Source of the DNA: Martinezella rhizogenes
GTDB taxonomy: Bacteria > Pseudomonadota > Alphaproteobacteria > Rhizobiales > Rhizobiaceae
Assembly (NCBI RefSeq): GCF_007002745.1
Contig: NZ_SGNY01000010.1
Location: 62,001-126,000, forward strand
Reading direction: 5' to 3'
DNA: 64,000 bases
Part shown: positions 8,628 to 16,301 of the stretch, piece by piece
How positions within the stretch are numbered: position 1 is the first letter of the stretch
Layout: the number at the start of each line of letters is the position of its first letter
Made by a program: the position numbers and the translations under genes
Notes under the pieces: generated by a model
The model's database searches: none
Told to the model about the DNA's origin: nothing
What the model saw: only the letters and a program-made list of their open reading frames with translations

Positions 8628-9461
8628 TTATTTCTCCGCGCCAGCGGTGAGGCCGCCGACCAAATAACGTTCCAGGAATAGGTAGATTGCGATGATCGGC
8701 AGTGCGATGAACACGGATGCGGCGGAAATGTCGTTCCAGTAGGTGACATATTCGCCCTGCATCGTGGTGATGCCGAGATTGGCCGTCCAGTTGTCCGGCG
8801 AGTTGACGAGGAAGGTGCGCGCATAGGCATAGTCTGCCCAGCTGAGCACGAAGGCATAAAGTGCGGTGGCGGCAAGCCCCGGTGTGGCGATGGGAAGCAC
8901 GACGCGCACCATCGCGCCGATCGGCGAGCAGCCGTCGACCATGGCAGCCTGTTCCAGTTCCTTCGGAATGGTGTCGAAATAGCCTTTCAGCATCCAGGTG
9001 GCGAAAGGAATGATCATCGTCGAATGCGCCAGAACCAGCGTCCACAGGCTGCCGATCAGGCCGAAGCTGGAAAAGATCGAAAATAGCGGAATGACCAGCA
9101 GCGTCGCGGGCAGCATCTTCGCCGTCAGGACGAAGAGGCCCATGGTCGCGCCACCCCGCATGGAATAACGCGACAGCGCGTAACCGGCGCTGACCGAGAC
9201 CAGCATCGACAGCGCCACCGAGCCGATGGCCGCCAGCATCGAATTCCAAAGCCACAGCAGGATCGGTTTTGCCGCCCAGACGCGGGCGAAGATGTCCCAC
9301 TGCGGATCGTCCGGCCAGAAGGTCGGCGGCAGGCGGTAAAGCTCATCGGTGGTGGAAAGTGCCGTGACCAGCAGCCAGTAGACCGGAAACAGGATCATCA
9401 CCAGCGTGAAGATCACAGTCGCGTAAAGGGCAAGGCTCTGTAAAAATGTCCGTTTCATCAA
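8628..9461 (-). CDS. carbohydrate ABC transporter permease (MalG type)
   Basis: 277 residues with about six hydrophobic segments. The EAA loop is LEQAAMVDGCSPIGAMVRVVLP, ending in the proline typical of sugar permeases. The N-terminus (MMKRTFLQSLALYATVIF) runs straight into the first membrane helix. It starts 8 nt after the stop of the MalF-type permease, and its own stop lies 2 nt before the ATPase start. Confidence 0.92.
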   Translation of the reverse strand: MMKRTFLQSLALYATVIFTLVMILFPVYWLLVTALSTTDELYRLPPTFWPDDPQWDIFARVWAAKPILLWLWNSMLAAIGSVALSMLVSVSAGYALSRYSMRGGATMGLFVLTAKMLPATLLVIPLFSIFSSFGLIGSLWTLVLAHSTMIIPFATWMLKGYFDTIPKELEQAAMVDGCSPIGAMVRVVLPIATPGLAATALYAFVLSWADYAYARTFLVNSPDNWTANLGITTMQGEYVTYWNDISAASVFIALPIIAIYLFLERYLVGGLTAGAEK

Positions 9462-9468
9462 AGCCTCC

Positions 9469-10395
9469 TCAATAGATCGATTTCGAACGCCGGCCGAGCA
9501 TCAGGAGGCTCGCGACGATGCAGATCACCAGCGTGAGCACGCCGACGGCGGCGGCACGACCGAAATTGTGATACTGGAACGCCTGGTCATAGGTCATGAT
9601 CGACAGCGTCTGTGTTGAACGCAGCGGCCCGCCGCCGGTCAGAACCTTGATGATGGAAAAGTCGCGGAATACCCAAAGCAGCGTCAGCACCAGCGTCACG
9701 CCCAGCACCGGCATCAAAAGCGGCATGGTGATCCAGCGGAAACGCTGCCACACACTCGCGCCATCGACCTTCGCCGCCGCATAATAATCGGCGGGGATGG
9801 ACTGAAGGCCGGCTAGACACATGATCGAGACGAAAGGAAAACCCTTCCACACCATGGTGATCGCCACGGCCCAGAATGCGGCCGTGGAACTACTGACCCA
9901 CGGGATCATCTGATCGGTGAAACCGAGCTTGATCGCCAGCCAGCCGAACAGGCCAAAGGAAGTGTCGAACATCCACGCAAAGATGACGACCGCGATGATT
10001 TCCGGCACCGCCCAGGGTAGCGCCATTCCCAGCCGCGCGATGGTGCGGCCCTTGAAACGGTTATTGGCCAGAAGCGCCGTGCTGAGGCCAACCGCGACGC
10101 TGCCGGCGGTAACGACGATGACCAGTTTCAGCGTTACCCAGCAGGCCAGCCAGAATTCCGGCGACGAGAACAGCCAGGTGTAATTGCTCAGCGAAAACGG
10201 CCGGCTGGCGCCGCCAAGCCTTGGTATCTTGACCTGCTGGAACGACAGGTCGATGGCCAGCACGAGCGGCCAGACGATGATGGCGGCAACCATCAGGACC
10301 GCGGGCGCGATCAGAATATAGCCGAGGAGATGTTGCCGGCTGGGACGCGCAAGATCGAAGAACTTGCGACGCCCAGCCCGAACGGGTTCGGTCAT
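9469..10395 (-). CDS. carbohydrate ABC transporter permease (MalF type)
   Basis: 308 residues from ATG 10395, preceded by AGGAGGACC on the minus strand, a strong ribosome-binding site; the 29 extra codons upstream are rejected for this reason. Membrane segments begin at YILIAPAVLMVAAII. The EAA-type loop appears in the C-terminal third (ADYYAAAKVDGASVWQRF, then ITMPLLMP). Partner of the MalG-type permease. The 83-bp gap to the binding-protein gene contains a long hairpin. Confidence 0.92.
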   Translation of the reverse strand: MTEPVRAGRRKFFDLARPSRQHLLGYILIAPAVLMVAAIIVWPLVLAIDLSFQQVKIPRLGGASRPFSLSNYTWLFSSPEFWLACWVTLKLVIVVTAGSVAVGLSTALLANNRFKGRTIARLGMALPWAVPEIIAVVIFAWMFDTSFGLFGWLAIKLGFTDQMIPWVSSSTAAFWAVAITMVWKGFPFVSIMCLAGLQSIPADYYAAAKVDGASVWQRFRWITMPLLMPVLGVTLVLTLLWVFRDFSIIKVLTGGGPLRSTQTLSIMTYDQAFQYHNFGRAAAVGVLTLVICIVASLLMLGRRSKSIY

Positions 10396-10425
10396 GGATG
10401 GTCCTCCTGCCGGATGCGAATGATG

Positions 10426-10450
10426 GCCATGGCCCTTTACGGGCCATGGC
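10426..10450 (-). repeat. intercistronic hairpin between binding-protein and permease genes
   Basis: Perfect inverted repeat GCCATGGCCC / GGGCCATGGC, 10-bp arms around a 5-nt loop (TTTAC), without a following T-run. It lies between the binding-protein stop (10479) and the permease start (10395). Hairpins in this position in sugar ABC operons commonly protect the upstream mRNA from 3' decay and give excess binding protein over permease; that role is inferred here. Confidence 0.6.
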
Positions 10451-10478
10451 AGGACAACGGGATCAGGACGATGGGGGA

Positions 10479-11750
10479 TCAACCCTTGATGGCTTCGGCC
10501 TTTGCCTGCATGGTTTTCGCCACCTCCGCCGGATCGAGATCCTGAATGATCATCCGCTGGCTTTCTTCCATCACCATCTTGCTGAACTCGTTGTAGAAAA
10601 GCTCAAGCCCGGTCGGAATGCGGTCGATACCGGCTTCAGACGCGGCCTTCATCGTTTCGATCAGCACCGGAAAATGCGGGATGGTCTTTTCAACACCCGA
10701 GACATCCGCCTTCGGGCTTGGCGGGGTGTTGCCGCCAAGGGTGGCGTAACTGCGCTGAAATTCCGGCGTCATCGTCAGCTTGATGAAATCCCAGACCAAT
10801 GCCTTCTGGTCGTCGGGAATATCGGCAGGCATCGCCAGCACGTTGGACGAGCCGCCAAGCGGCGGATGAAGCGGCGGCGCGACATAAACGATGTCACTCT
10901 TGGCCGAACCCTTTTCAGTCGTGCCATAAAGCCACGGTCCATCGAGCCGCATGGCCATCTTGCCATCGGCAAACAGCTTGCGCACGTCGCTGGCGCTCAT
11001 GTCCACCGGGCTGATGCCGCTCTTCATCACGGTTTTCCAGCGTGAAAGGCCCTCGACCATCTGGGGCGTATCGATGGTGATGTTGCCATCCTTGTCAGTC
11101 CAGTAGGCGCCGGCATCGATGATGTAGTTCAGCATTTCCGTCAGATATTGCCCCGGACCACCCTTGGTTTCGTGGCCGGTGCCGAACTGGTCGATGATGC
11201 CGTCGCCGTTCAGATCCTTGGTCGTGGCTTTTGCAGCGGCCAGAAACTCGTCATAGGTTTTCGGAACCGCGACGCCCGCTTCTTCCAGCAGCTTCTTGTT
11301 ATAGGCCATGACGAAACCGAAATAGTTGGTCATGATGCAGACGGTTTCGCCGTTCCATTCGCATTTCTGCTGGCCAGCCCAGCCGGTCATGTCGATGCCA
11401 TCCTTCTTCAGCCACGGGTCGAGCGGTTCCAGCCAGCCGCTATCGGCAAACATCTGGAATTCGAAGGACGCCAGATGCACGATCTGCGGCGGCTGGTTGG
11501 CGGCGAAAAGCGTGGTCATCGTATCCGCGTAGGAACTGCGCTCCGCCTTGGTGAATTCGATCTTCACCCCCGGATGCTGTTTCTCGAAGGCGGCGATGGC
11601 GGAATGCCACCATTCACCCGTTCCGGCATCATCTGTCTGCCAGGAAATGAACTTCAGCACGGTATCAGCCATGGCGGGCGCACCAGCGCCCATGGTCATC
11701 AAAACGGCGGTCGCGGTGCTGAGCGCCAGCTTTTTCATTCTTTTGGTCAT
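10479..11750 (-). CDS. carbohydrate ABC transporter substrate-binding protein
   Basis: 423 residues, periplasmic solute-binding protein of the MalE/UgpB family (extracellular binding protein family 1). ATG 11750 follows GGAGGAAACC; a start 5 codons upstream is less well placed. A signal peptide is plain: MTKRMKKLAL, a hydrophobic core, and a cleavage site after GAPAMA. The mature part shows family features such as TGEWWHSAIAAFEKQHPGVK and a MRLDGPWLY segment late in the domain. It is transcribed with the MalF/MalG/MalK-type genes downstream and the dehydratase and aldolase genes upstream, so its ligand is probably the sugar or sugar acid degraded by them. Confidence 0.92.
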   Translation of the reverse strand: MTKRMKKLALSTATAVLMTMGAGAPAMADTVLKFISWQTDDAGTGEWWHSAIAAFEKQHPGVKIEFTKAERSSYADTMTTLFAANQPPQIVHLASFEFQMFADSGWLEPLDPWLKKDGIDMTGWAGQQKCEWNGETVCIMTNYFGFVMAYNKKLLEEAGVAVPKTYDEFLAAAKATTKDLNGDGIIDQFGTGHETKGGPGQYLTEMLNYIIDAGAYWTDKDGNITIDTPQMVEGLSRWKTVMKSGISPVDMSASDVRKLFADGKMAMRLDGPWLYGTTEKGSAKSDIVYVAPPLHPPLGGSSNVLAMPADIPDDQKALVWDFIKLTMTPEFQRSYATLGGNTPPSPKADVSGVEKTIPHFPVLIETMKAASEAGIDRIPTGLELFYNEFSKMVMEESQRMIIQDLDPAEVAKTMQAKAEAIKG

Positions 11751-11774
11751 GGTTTCCTCCTCCAAAAAACCAAA

Positions 11775-12941
11775 TCAGATACGTTCAATCAGACCGAGCG
11801 CCGCCTCCGACGGTCTTACCCCAAGTCCCGGTCCCGACGGCAGGTGATACCTGCCTTCGCGGCAATCCATGTCGCCGTCCAGCAGGCGGCGGTTCGGCTC
11901 GAAGATCGAGTGCTGGAATTCGTGTCCCTTCAGCATCGACAATGTCGACGACGCCTGCAGGCTGGCGGCAAGGAAGATGCCGGCGCCAACGGTGGCGTGC
12001 GGGATCACGTCAATGCCGTGTTCGGCGGCAAGAGCGCCGATGCGGATGAAATTGGTGATGCCCTTATGGCCCATTTCCGGCTGCACGATCGCGATGCGGC
12101 AGCGTTCGATGCGGGCGCGCATATCCCAATGGGTGCGCCATTCCTCGCCGACGGCAATCGGCACGTCGGTATTCTTCGAAACCTTCTCCAGACCGGCAAT
12201 GTCCTCCGTCCAGACGGGCGCTTCGGCGAACCACGGGTCGAAAGGCTGCATTTCGGCAATCAGTTCCAGCGCCCGTTCCGGCGTCTGGTTCCAGTGCATG
12301 TCGGCGGCGACCTTCGCCTGGGGCCCAAGCACCTGCCGGAGATTGGCAATTTCCGCCGCCGGGCCGTCATCGGCCACCGGCGTTGCGAATTTGAAGGCGT
12401 TGAAACCGCGATCCTGCCAGTATTTCGCCAGTTCCCCGCGCGCCTTCAGCGTTTTTTCAGGCAGGCCGGAAACATAGGCTGGAAACGTATCTACCCCGCC
12501 GCCGAGAAGGTCGCGAACCGATTTTCCGGCTTCCTGCCCGGCAATATCCCAGAGCGCAATATCGAGCGCGGCGAGCGCATCGACGTAAAAGCCGCCGGTA
12601 TAACCGCGCACCCGCATCATGTCGTAGAGGTCGTCATAAACAGCCGAAGGATCGGACGCATTGCGGCCGATCACGAAACCGGCGAGAAGATCATTGATGA
12701 GGGCGGCGACCGCACCGGGGGCGACGATGCCATAGGTCTCGCCCCAGCCGACAGTGCCGGCCTCGGTGGTCATGCGCACCAGCACGCTGCGGTCGAAGGT
12801 GGGGTAGACCGTGCGATTGCCCTTGCGCACGATGTAGCCGTTGGGATTGACCACCTCGCCTTCCCTGAGCGCGCCAAGATAGGGCACCTTGCGCGGCTGG
12901 GTCAGCGTGAAGACTTCGACTGTTGCGATGGGGCTGTTCAT
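11775..12941 (-). CDS. enolase-superfamily (mandelate racemase/muconate lactonizing) sugar-acid dehydratase
   Basis: 388 residues. The N-terminal capping domain precedes a TIM barrel whose metal-ligand series is visible: Asp in ADMHW, Glu in FAEAPVW, Glu in AVGEEW, and a late His in IPHATVG acting as acid/base. This arrangement is common in acid-sugar dehydratases (galactonate, arabinonate and similar), which form 2-keto-3-deoxy acids. ATG 12941 overlaps the aldolase stop by 4 nt, and the binding-protein gene begins 24 nt downstream. Specificity cannot be read by eye. Confidence 0.83.
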   Translation of the reverse strand: MNSPIATVEVFTLTQPRKVPYLGALREGEVVNPNGYIVRKGNRTVYPTFDRSVLVRMTTEAGTVGWGETYGIVAPGAVAALINDLLAGFVIGRNASDPSAVYDDLYDMMRVRGYTGGFYVDALAALDIALWDIAGQEAGKSVRDLLGGGVDTFPAYVSGLPEKTLKARGELAKYWQDRGFNAFKFATPVADDGPAAEIANLRQVLGPQAKVAADMHWNQTPERALELIAEMQPFDPWFAEAPVWTEDIAGLEKVSKNTDVPIAVGEEWRTHWDMRARIERCRIAIVQPEMGHKGITNFIRIGALAAEHGIDVIPHATVGAGIFLAASLQASSTLSMLKGHEFQHSIFEPNRRLLDGDMDCREGRYHLPSGPGLGVRPSEAALGLIERI

Positions 12942-13846
12942 GCGGCCTCCGCGGCAACAAGGCCGAGTTCGACCAGATTGGCGTCAATATCGGCAATGGC
13001 CGCCGCATCAAGCTCGGGTGTCGGCGCACGCACGCCGACGCCTTCGATCACGCCGCGACGGGCGAGCACATATTTGGTCAGCCGCATGCGATAGACCGCC
13101 TGCAACACCAGAAGCGGCAGGGTGCGGACATAGATCCGGCGAGCCTCTTCCTGCCGCCCGGCGACAAGCGCACGGTCGATGGCCACATGTTCCTCGGCGA
13201 TCTCCAGCGCCGGCATGGCCGCCGTAGCACCCCGGGCATATTCATCGAGAATGTAACGCGCGCCGCCGCCACCGATGACACCCTTCAGTGTCGAAGGCGC
13301 ATGGGCGATGATGTGGCTGATGGCCGGGCCGGCGGGAAGCGTTTCTTCCTTGACATAGGTCACCTGCGGCAAGGCGCGCACGATCTCCACGATCGCCTGC
13401 GGCGAAAGGTCGGAGCCGCGCGGCGCAGGCGCATTCTGCAGGATGATTTCAACCTCGGGTAGCGCCTCGACGATCCGGCCGAGGAATTCGATCAGCGCCG
13501 GCGCATCCGTGCCGACGGATTTGGGCGGCTGCACCATCAGGTGGCGAATGCCGAGCGCCGATGCCGCCCGCCCATGCTCGACCACCTCACGCCAGTCGGC
13601 CGCACTGGCGCCGGCCACAACAGGCACCCGGCCGGCCACCGCATCCACGACGATCTTCAGCAGCGTTGCACGCTCGGCGGCATTCAAAGCCTCCACCTCG
13701 CTGGCGAAACCGGGAAACACGACACCATCCACGCCCTTGTCGAGCGCAAAGACCACCAGCCGCTTCATACCCGCTTCGTCAATGCCGCCATCAGCCAGAA
13801 ACGGCGTGGGCAGAACAGGCAAAATCCCCTTGAGGCCAGCCACCAT
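12938..13846 (-). CDS. dihydrodipicolinate synthase/KDG aldolase family protein
   Basis: 302 residues, DapA-family class I aldolase fold. The Schiff-base lysine is in VTYVKEETL (near 161), and GIRHLMVQPP and GVIGGGGARYI match conserved barrel strands. The tyrosine-bearing YNxP motif of DapA is replaced by QNAPAP, which argues against true DapA and for a sugar-acid aldolase or dehydratase. First gene of the minus-strand catabolic operon, with its start facing the divergent kinase gene across a 115-bp promoter region. Confidence 0.8.
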   Translation of the reverse strand: MVAGLKGILPVLPTPFLADGGIDEAGMKRLVVFALDKGVDGVVFPGFASEVEALNAAERATLLKIVVDAVAGRVPVVAGASAADWREVVEHGRAASALGIRHLMVQPPKSVGTDAPALIEFLGRIVEALPEVEIILQNAPAPRGSDLSPQAIVEIVRALPQVTYVKEETLPAGPAISHIIAHAPSTLKGVIGGGGARYILDEYARGATAAMPALEIAEEHVAIDRALVAGRQEEARRIYVRTLPLLVLQAVYRMRLTKYVLARRGVIEGVGVRAPTPELDAAAIADIDANLVELGLVAAEAA

Positions 13847-13864
13847 CTTTCTCCTCCCAATTAA

Positions 13865-13881
13865 GTATCATATTTTGATAC
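13865..13881. promoter_or_regulatory. candidate operator palindrome, divergent promoter region
   Basis: GTATCA-TATTT-TGATAC, a perfect 6-bp inverted repeat with a 5-nt A/T centre, 19 bp upstream of the minus-strand operon start and upstream of the divergent kinase promoter. Its place suits a regulator acting on both directions. The IclR half of the fusion protein in this operon is an obvious candidate, but which protein binds is unknown. Confidence 0.5.
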
Positions 13882-13895
13882 CTTGAATTCACTAA

Positions 13896-13924
13896 TTGAC
13901 ACTACATAGACTCGCACCCTATGA
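13896..13924 (+). promoter_or_regulatory. candidate sigma-70 promoter of the kinase gene
   Basis: TTGACA at 13896-13901 is a perfect -35 match; with a 17-bp spacer the -10 is CTATGA (13919-13924), a weak match. Transcription would start about 30 bp before the kinase start codon. The palindrome lies just upstream. Confidence 0.4.
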
Positions 13925-13961
13925 CAAGCCCCAAGATGAAATGAACGAGGAGGTTCAAGAC

Positions 13962-14873
13962 ATGGCAGCAGCGGCGACATCGATCATCGTTGATTGGGGA
14001 ACGACATCACTGAGGGCGGCGCTCGTTGGTGAAGGCGGCGAAGAACTCGATCATCTGGAAACCGCCGACGGTATTTCGAGCCTTGGCAAGGGTGAGCATG
14101 AGGCGGCACTGATGGCGGCACTTGCACCCTGGTTCTCGCGCCACGGGACCTTGCCCGTCGCCGCACTCGGCATGATCACCAGCCGCAATGGCTGGGTTGA
14201 AGTCGCTTACGTGCCGTGCCCCGCAGGCCCGGCGGAACTTGCCGCCGGCACGGTGCGCAGGACGCTGCCGAACGGCTCCGACCTCGTCTTCCTGCCGGGT
14301 CTCAACGACCCCGCCCGCCAGCCCTTTCCGGATGTGATGCGCGGCGAAGAAACCCAGATCGTCGGCCACGGCCTTGGCGAAGACGCCACCCTCATCATCC
14401 CCGGAACCCACAGCAAATGGGCGCGGGTGAAGGCGGGGCGGATCGACGGTTTCCAGACATTCGTGACCGGTGAAATCTTCAACCTGCTCATCAATCATTC
14501 CTTCATCGCGCGCGGTTCAACGCAGCCGCCGGTCGATGATCCCGAGGCCTATCGCTGGGGTCTGAAAGAGGCAAAACGATCCGCCGCCATGTTGTCGCTG
14601 CTGTTTTCAGCGCGAACCGGCGGGCTTGCCGGCCGGCTTTCGACGGATCAGCTGCGCTCCTATGTGCGGGGACTGGTCATCGGCCAGGAGTTTCGGCAGG
14701 CCCGCGATGCCGGATGGTATGCGGAGGGAGACGAGGCAGCTATCGTCGGCAATGACGGGCTGAACGATCTCTATCTGGTTGCCGCAGATGTATTCGGGCT
14801 CAGGACATCGATCGGCGCGGACGACATCCTGACAAAAGGGGCGCTCGCCGTCCTCAAACAGACGCTTTCCTGA
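13962..14873 (+). CDS. dgoK: 2-dehydro-3-deoxygalactonokinase
   Basis: 303 residues, KDGal kinase (DgoK) family of the ASKHA fold; it phosphorylates 2-keto-3-deoxygalactonate with ATP. The phosphate-1 motif is VDWGTTSLRAALV at the N-terminus. Later family blocks are GMITSRNGWVEV, PGLND, MRGEETQIVG and PGTHSKWARV. I chose ATG 13962 because GAGGAGG lies 9 nt upstream; a start at 13941 (MNEEVQD) overlaps this site. Divergent from the dehydratase/aldolase operon, to which it supplies the kinase step. No phospho-KDGal aldolase (DgoA) is adjacent. Confidence 0.88.
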   Translation: MAAAATSIIVDWGTTSLRAALVGEGGEELDHLETADGISSLGKGEHEAALMAALAPWFSRHGTLPVAALGMITSRNGWVEVAYVPCPAGPAELAAGTVRRTLPNGSDLVFLPGLNDPARQPFPDVMRGEETQIVGHGLGEDATLIIPGTHSKWARVKAGRIDGFQTFVTGEIFNLLINHSFIARGSTQPPVDDPEAYRWGLKEAKRSAAMLSLLFSARTGGLAGRLSTDQLRSYVRGLVIGQEFRQARDAGWYAEGDEAAIVGNDGLNDLYLVAADVFGLRTSIGADDILTKGALAVLKQTLS

Positions 14874-14938
14874 GCGCCGACCATCGTCGGGTGCAATTCC
14901 GACAGATCAGGGTTCAGGCAGAGCCTGTTCCTTTCATG

Positions 14939-14968
14939 AAACGAGGCGGCCCACAGGCCGCCTCGTTT
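14939..14968. terminator. bidirectional rho-independent terminator
   Basis: Perfect 13-bp stem AAACGAGGCGGCC / GGCCGCCTCGTTT with a CACA loop. The AAA...TTT ends of the stem give U-tracts in both directions. It ends dgoK transcripts (stop 66 bp upstream) and lies 21 bp beyond the stop of the minus-strand permease relic, whose original terminator it may have been. Confidence 0.8.
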
Positions 14969-14989
14969 GGTATCAGCACAAGCCAGACC

Positions 14990-15118
14990 TCAGGCAGGTC
15001 GTTCTTCACCCGCATTCGGCCGCCAGGTGATCAGCCTCTTCTCGGCAACATCGAGAATAAGGTCGATGATGAGAACGAAGACGGCGGGAATGCGGGCCAC
15101 CAAAGTTTTCGCCGCAAA
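14990..15118 (-). pseudogene. relic: C-terminus of an ABC permease (SsuC/TauC-like)
   Basis: About 42 codons on the minus strand read as a membrane segment followed by DVAEKRLITWRP and a short polar tail. This is how permeases of the nitrate/sulfonate/taurine family usually end (D-x-x-E-R/K-R-L-x-x-W). Upstream codons do not resemble such a protein, and no start or rest of the gene exists here, so this looks like the remnant of a deleted gene. Short length limits certainty. Confidence 0.45.
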
Positions 15119-15289
15119 CCGCCCGCAACGCGGACGATCCGGTTGCTCGGAATTCCATCCGCCATTTCCCGATACCGCCCTCCGACGCAATATTTTTTTA
15201 TGACAGGGTCCTAAAGAGCAAATCCTGCTCGTCTAAACAACGAGAGAGAATTTGAACGTCCCGTCTCTCGGTGTGAGGAGAACCATGTG
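15119..15289. promoter_or_regulatory. leader region of Rrf2 regulator with two inverted repeats
   Basis: No gene is visible here. Two inverted repeats are. GAGCA-AATCC-TGCTC lies at 15216-15230. CGAGAGA (15241-15247) pairs with TCTCTCG (15264-15270) across 16 nt, just ahead of the ribosome-binding site GAGGAG at 15276-15281. Either could be an operator, possibly for autoregulation by the Rrf2 protein. A run of seven T follows TA at 15192. Confidence 0.35.
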
Positions 15290-15778
15290 ATGTATCTGAC
15301 CAGGGAATCTGAAATCGCCATCGGCATTCTGACGAACTTCGTACACGAAACAGAGGAAGCCCATACGACGCGAAAGCTTGCTCATCGGCTCGGGGTCACA
15401 AAAGATCACGCCGCAAGGGTGGTCGCAATTCTGGTCAGAAACGGGCTGCTGCAAAGCAGGCGCGGACGGACCGGCGGCATCGTTCTCAATGTCGATCCGG
15501 AAAGTCTTTCCGTGGGCATGATCCTGCGGGCAACACAGCCGACGATTGTCAGGCGGCCGCGCACACGCAATGCCAATCCTTCCGGCACGGCAGGCATTTT
15601 CCACATGCTGGCGGAGGCAACCTCCGACTATTTCATCGAACTGGCGGACACCTGCAAGATAACCGATGTCACCCCGACGAAGCTCAGCAGTTCAAAGTGT
15701 CGCAGCCGACGAATGACGCTGCCAGCGCCATCTGCGGGAGAAACCGAAGCTGTAAGCCGGTTGAATGCGACAATCTGA
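15290..15778 (+). CDS. Rrf2 family transcriptional regulator
   Basis: 162 residues. The N-terminal winged helix is of Rrf2 type: YLTRESEIAIGIL, TTRKLAHRLGVTKDHAARVVAILVRNGLL, then the wing with RRGRTGGI. Rrf2 proteins (IscR, NsrR, RirA) often bind an Fe-S cluster through three clustered cysteines. Only two cysteines are seen here (DTCKIT and SSKCRS), so a canonical cluster is doubtful. ATG 15290 is preferred (GAGGAG 9 nt upstream); a GTG lies directly before it. It precedes panD by 23 nt and is paralogous to the regulator on the other side, so it probably controls panD or the neighbouring siderophore genes (inference). Confidence 0.82.
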   Translation: MYLTRESEIAIGILTNFVHETEEAHTTRKLAHRLGVTKDHAARVVAILVRNGLLQSRRGRTGGIVLNVDPESLSVGMILRATQPTIVRRPRTRNANPSGTAGIFHMLAEATSDYFIELADTCKITDVTPTKLSSSKCRSRRMTLPAPSAGETEAVSRLNATI

Positions 15779-15801
15779 AATCATGTTGAGGAGAGTTGCA
15801 T

Positions 15802-16269
15802 TTGATACGCATCGTCAGAGCCAAGTTACACGGCATCACCGTAACGGGAGCCGATCTTGATTATCACGGGTCGATCACCCTGGATCCTGAGCATTGCGAC
15901 CTCGCAGGTATCAGGCCTCTTGAATTCGTTGATATCTGGAACAAGCAAAGCGGCGCCAGAATTTCGACATATGTGATTTTCGGCGAGGCAGGATCAAAAT
16001 GCTGCATCCTGAATGGTGCGGCGGCACGCACCTGCCAGCGTGGCGATCAGGTCATCATATGCTCGTCGTCTTACGTTCAGGAGAGCGCGCTTTATGACAC
16101 CGCGCCCATGGTCCTCACATTCACGCCGAAAAACGACGTGAAGGATGTTCTGCGCTATCGCGTCAAGGAAACGGCACGTCGTCCCTTCGACTTCTTTATC
16201 GAAACCCTGCCCAATGGGCAAAACACCGATATGGAAGACGAGGAGATGGCAGATCGAGCCATAGCCTGA
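15802..16269 (+). CDS. panD: aspartate 1-decarboxylase (PanD) with C-terminal extension
   Basis: Pyruvoyl-dependent enzyme making beta-alanine from L-aspartate. TTG 15802 is chosen because it yields the family N-terminus [11 protein letters not shown] and follows GAGGAGA; a TTG two codons upstream is possible. The self-cleavage site is intact in DYHGSITLD (Gly-Ser). The lysine in RAKLHG, the tyrosine in STYVIFGE and the NGAAA turn match the active site. About 155 residues against a usual ~126; the extra C-terminal ~30 residues are acidic (MEDEEMAD). It lies between two Rrf2 regulators and beside a siderophore cluster rather than with panBC. A role in supplying beta-alanine to the siderophore or to 4'-phosphopantetheine is inference. 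Confidence 0.85.
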   Translation: MIRIVRAKLHGITVTGADLDYHGSITLDPEHCDLAGIRPLEFVDIWNKQSGARISTYVIFGEAGSKCCILNGAAARTCQRGDQVIICSSSYVQESALYDTAPMVLTFTPKNDVKDVLRYRVKETARRPFDFFIETLPNGQNTDMEDEEMADRAIA

Positions 16270-16293
16270 AAAAATACGCCGGCCTTAACCGGC
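16269..16293 (-). terminator. terminator of minus-strand Rrf2 gene
   Basis: On the minus strand GCCGG-TTAAGG-CCGGC is followed by GTATTTTTT, a short stem with a good U-tract, 9 bp after the Rrf2 stop. It sits in the 32-bp gap between convergent panD and the second Rrf2 gene. Confidence 0.6.
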
Positions 16294-16301
16294 TGGCGCG
16301 A

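Noticed and set aside
8626..9300. Long N-terminal extension of the MalK-type ATPase on the minus strand
   Set aside because: It overlaps the MalG-type permease gene in another frame and has no family resemblance; ATG 8625 fits the family.
14891..15214. 107-codon plus-strand open frame after dgoK
   Set aside because: It runs through the bidirectional terminator and opposite the permease relic, has no ribosome-binding site and no family features.
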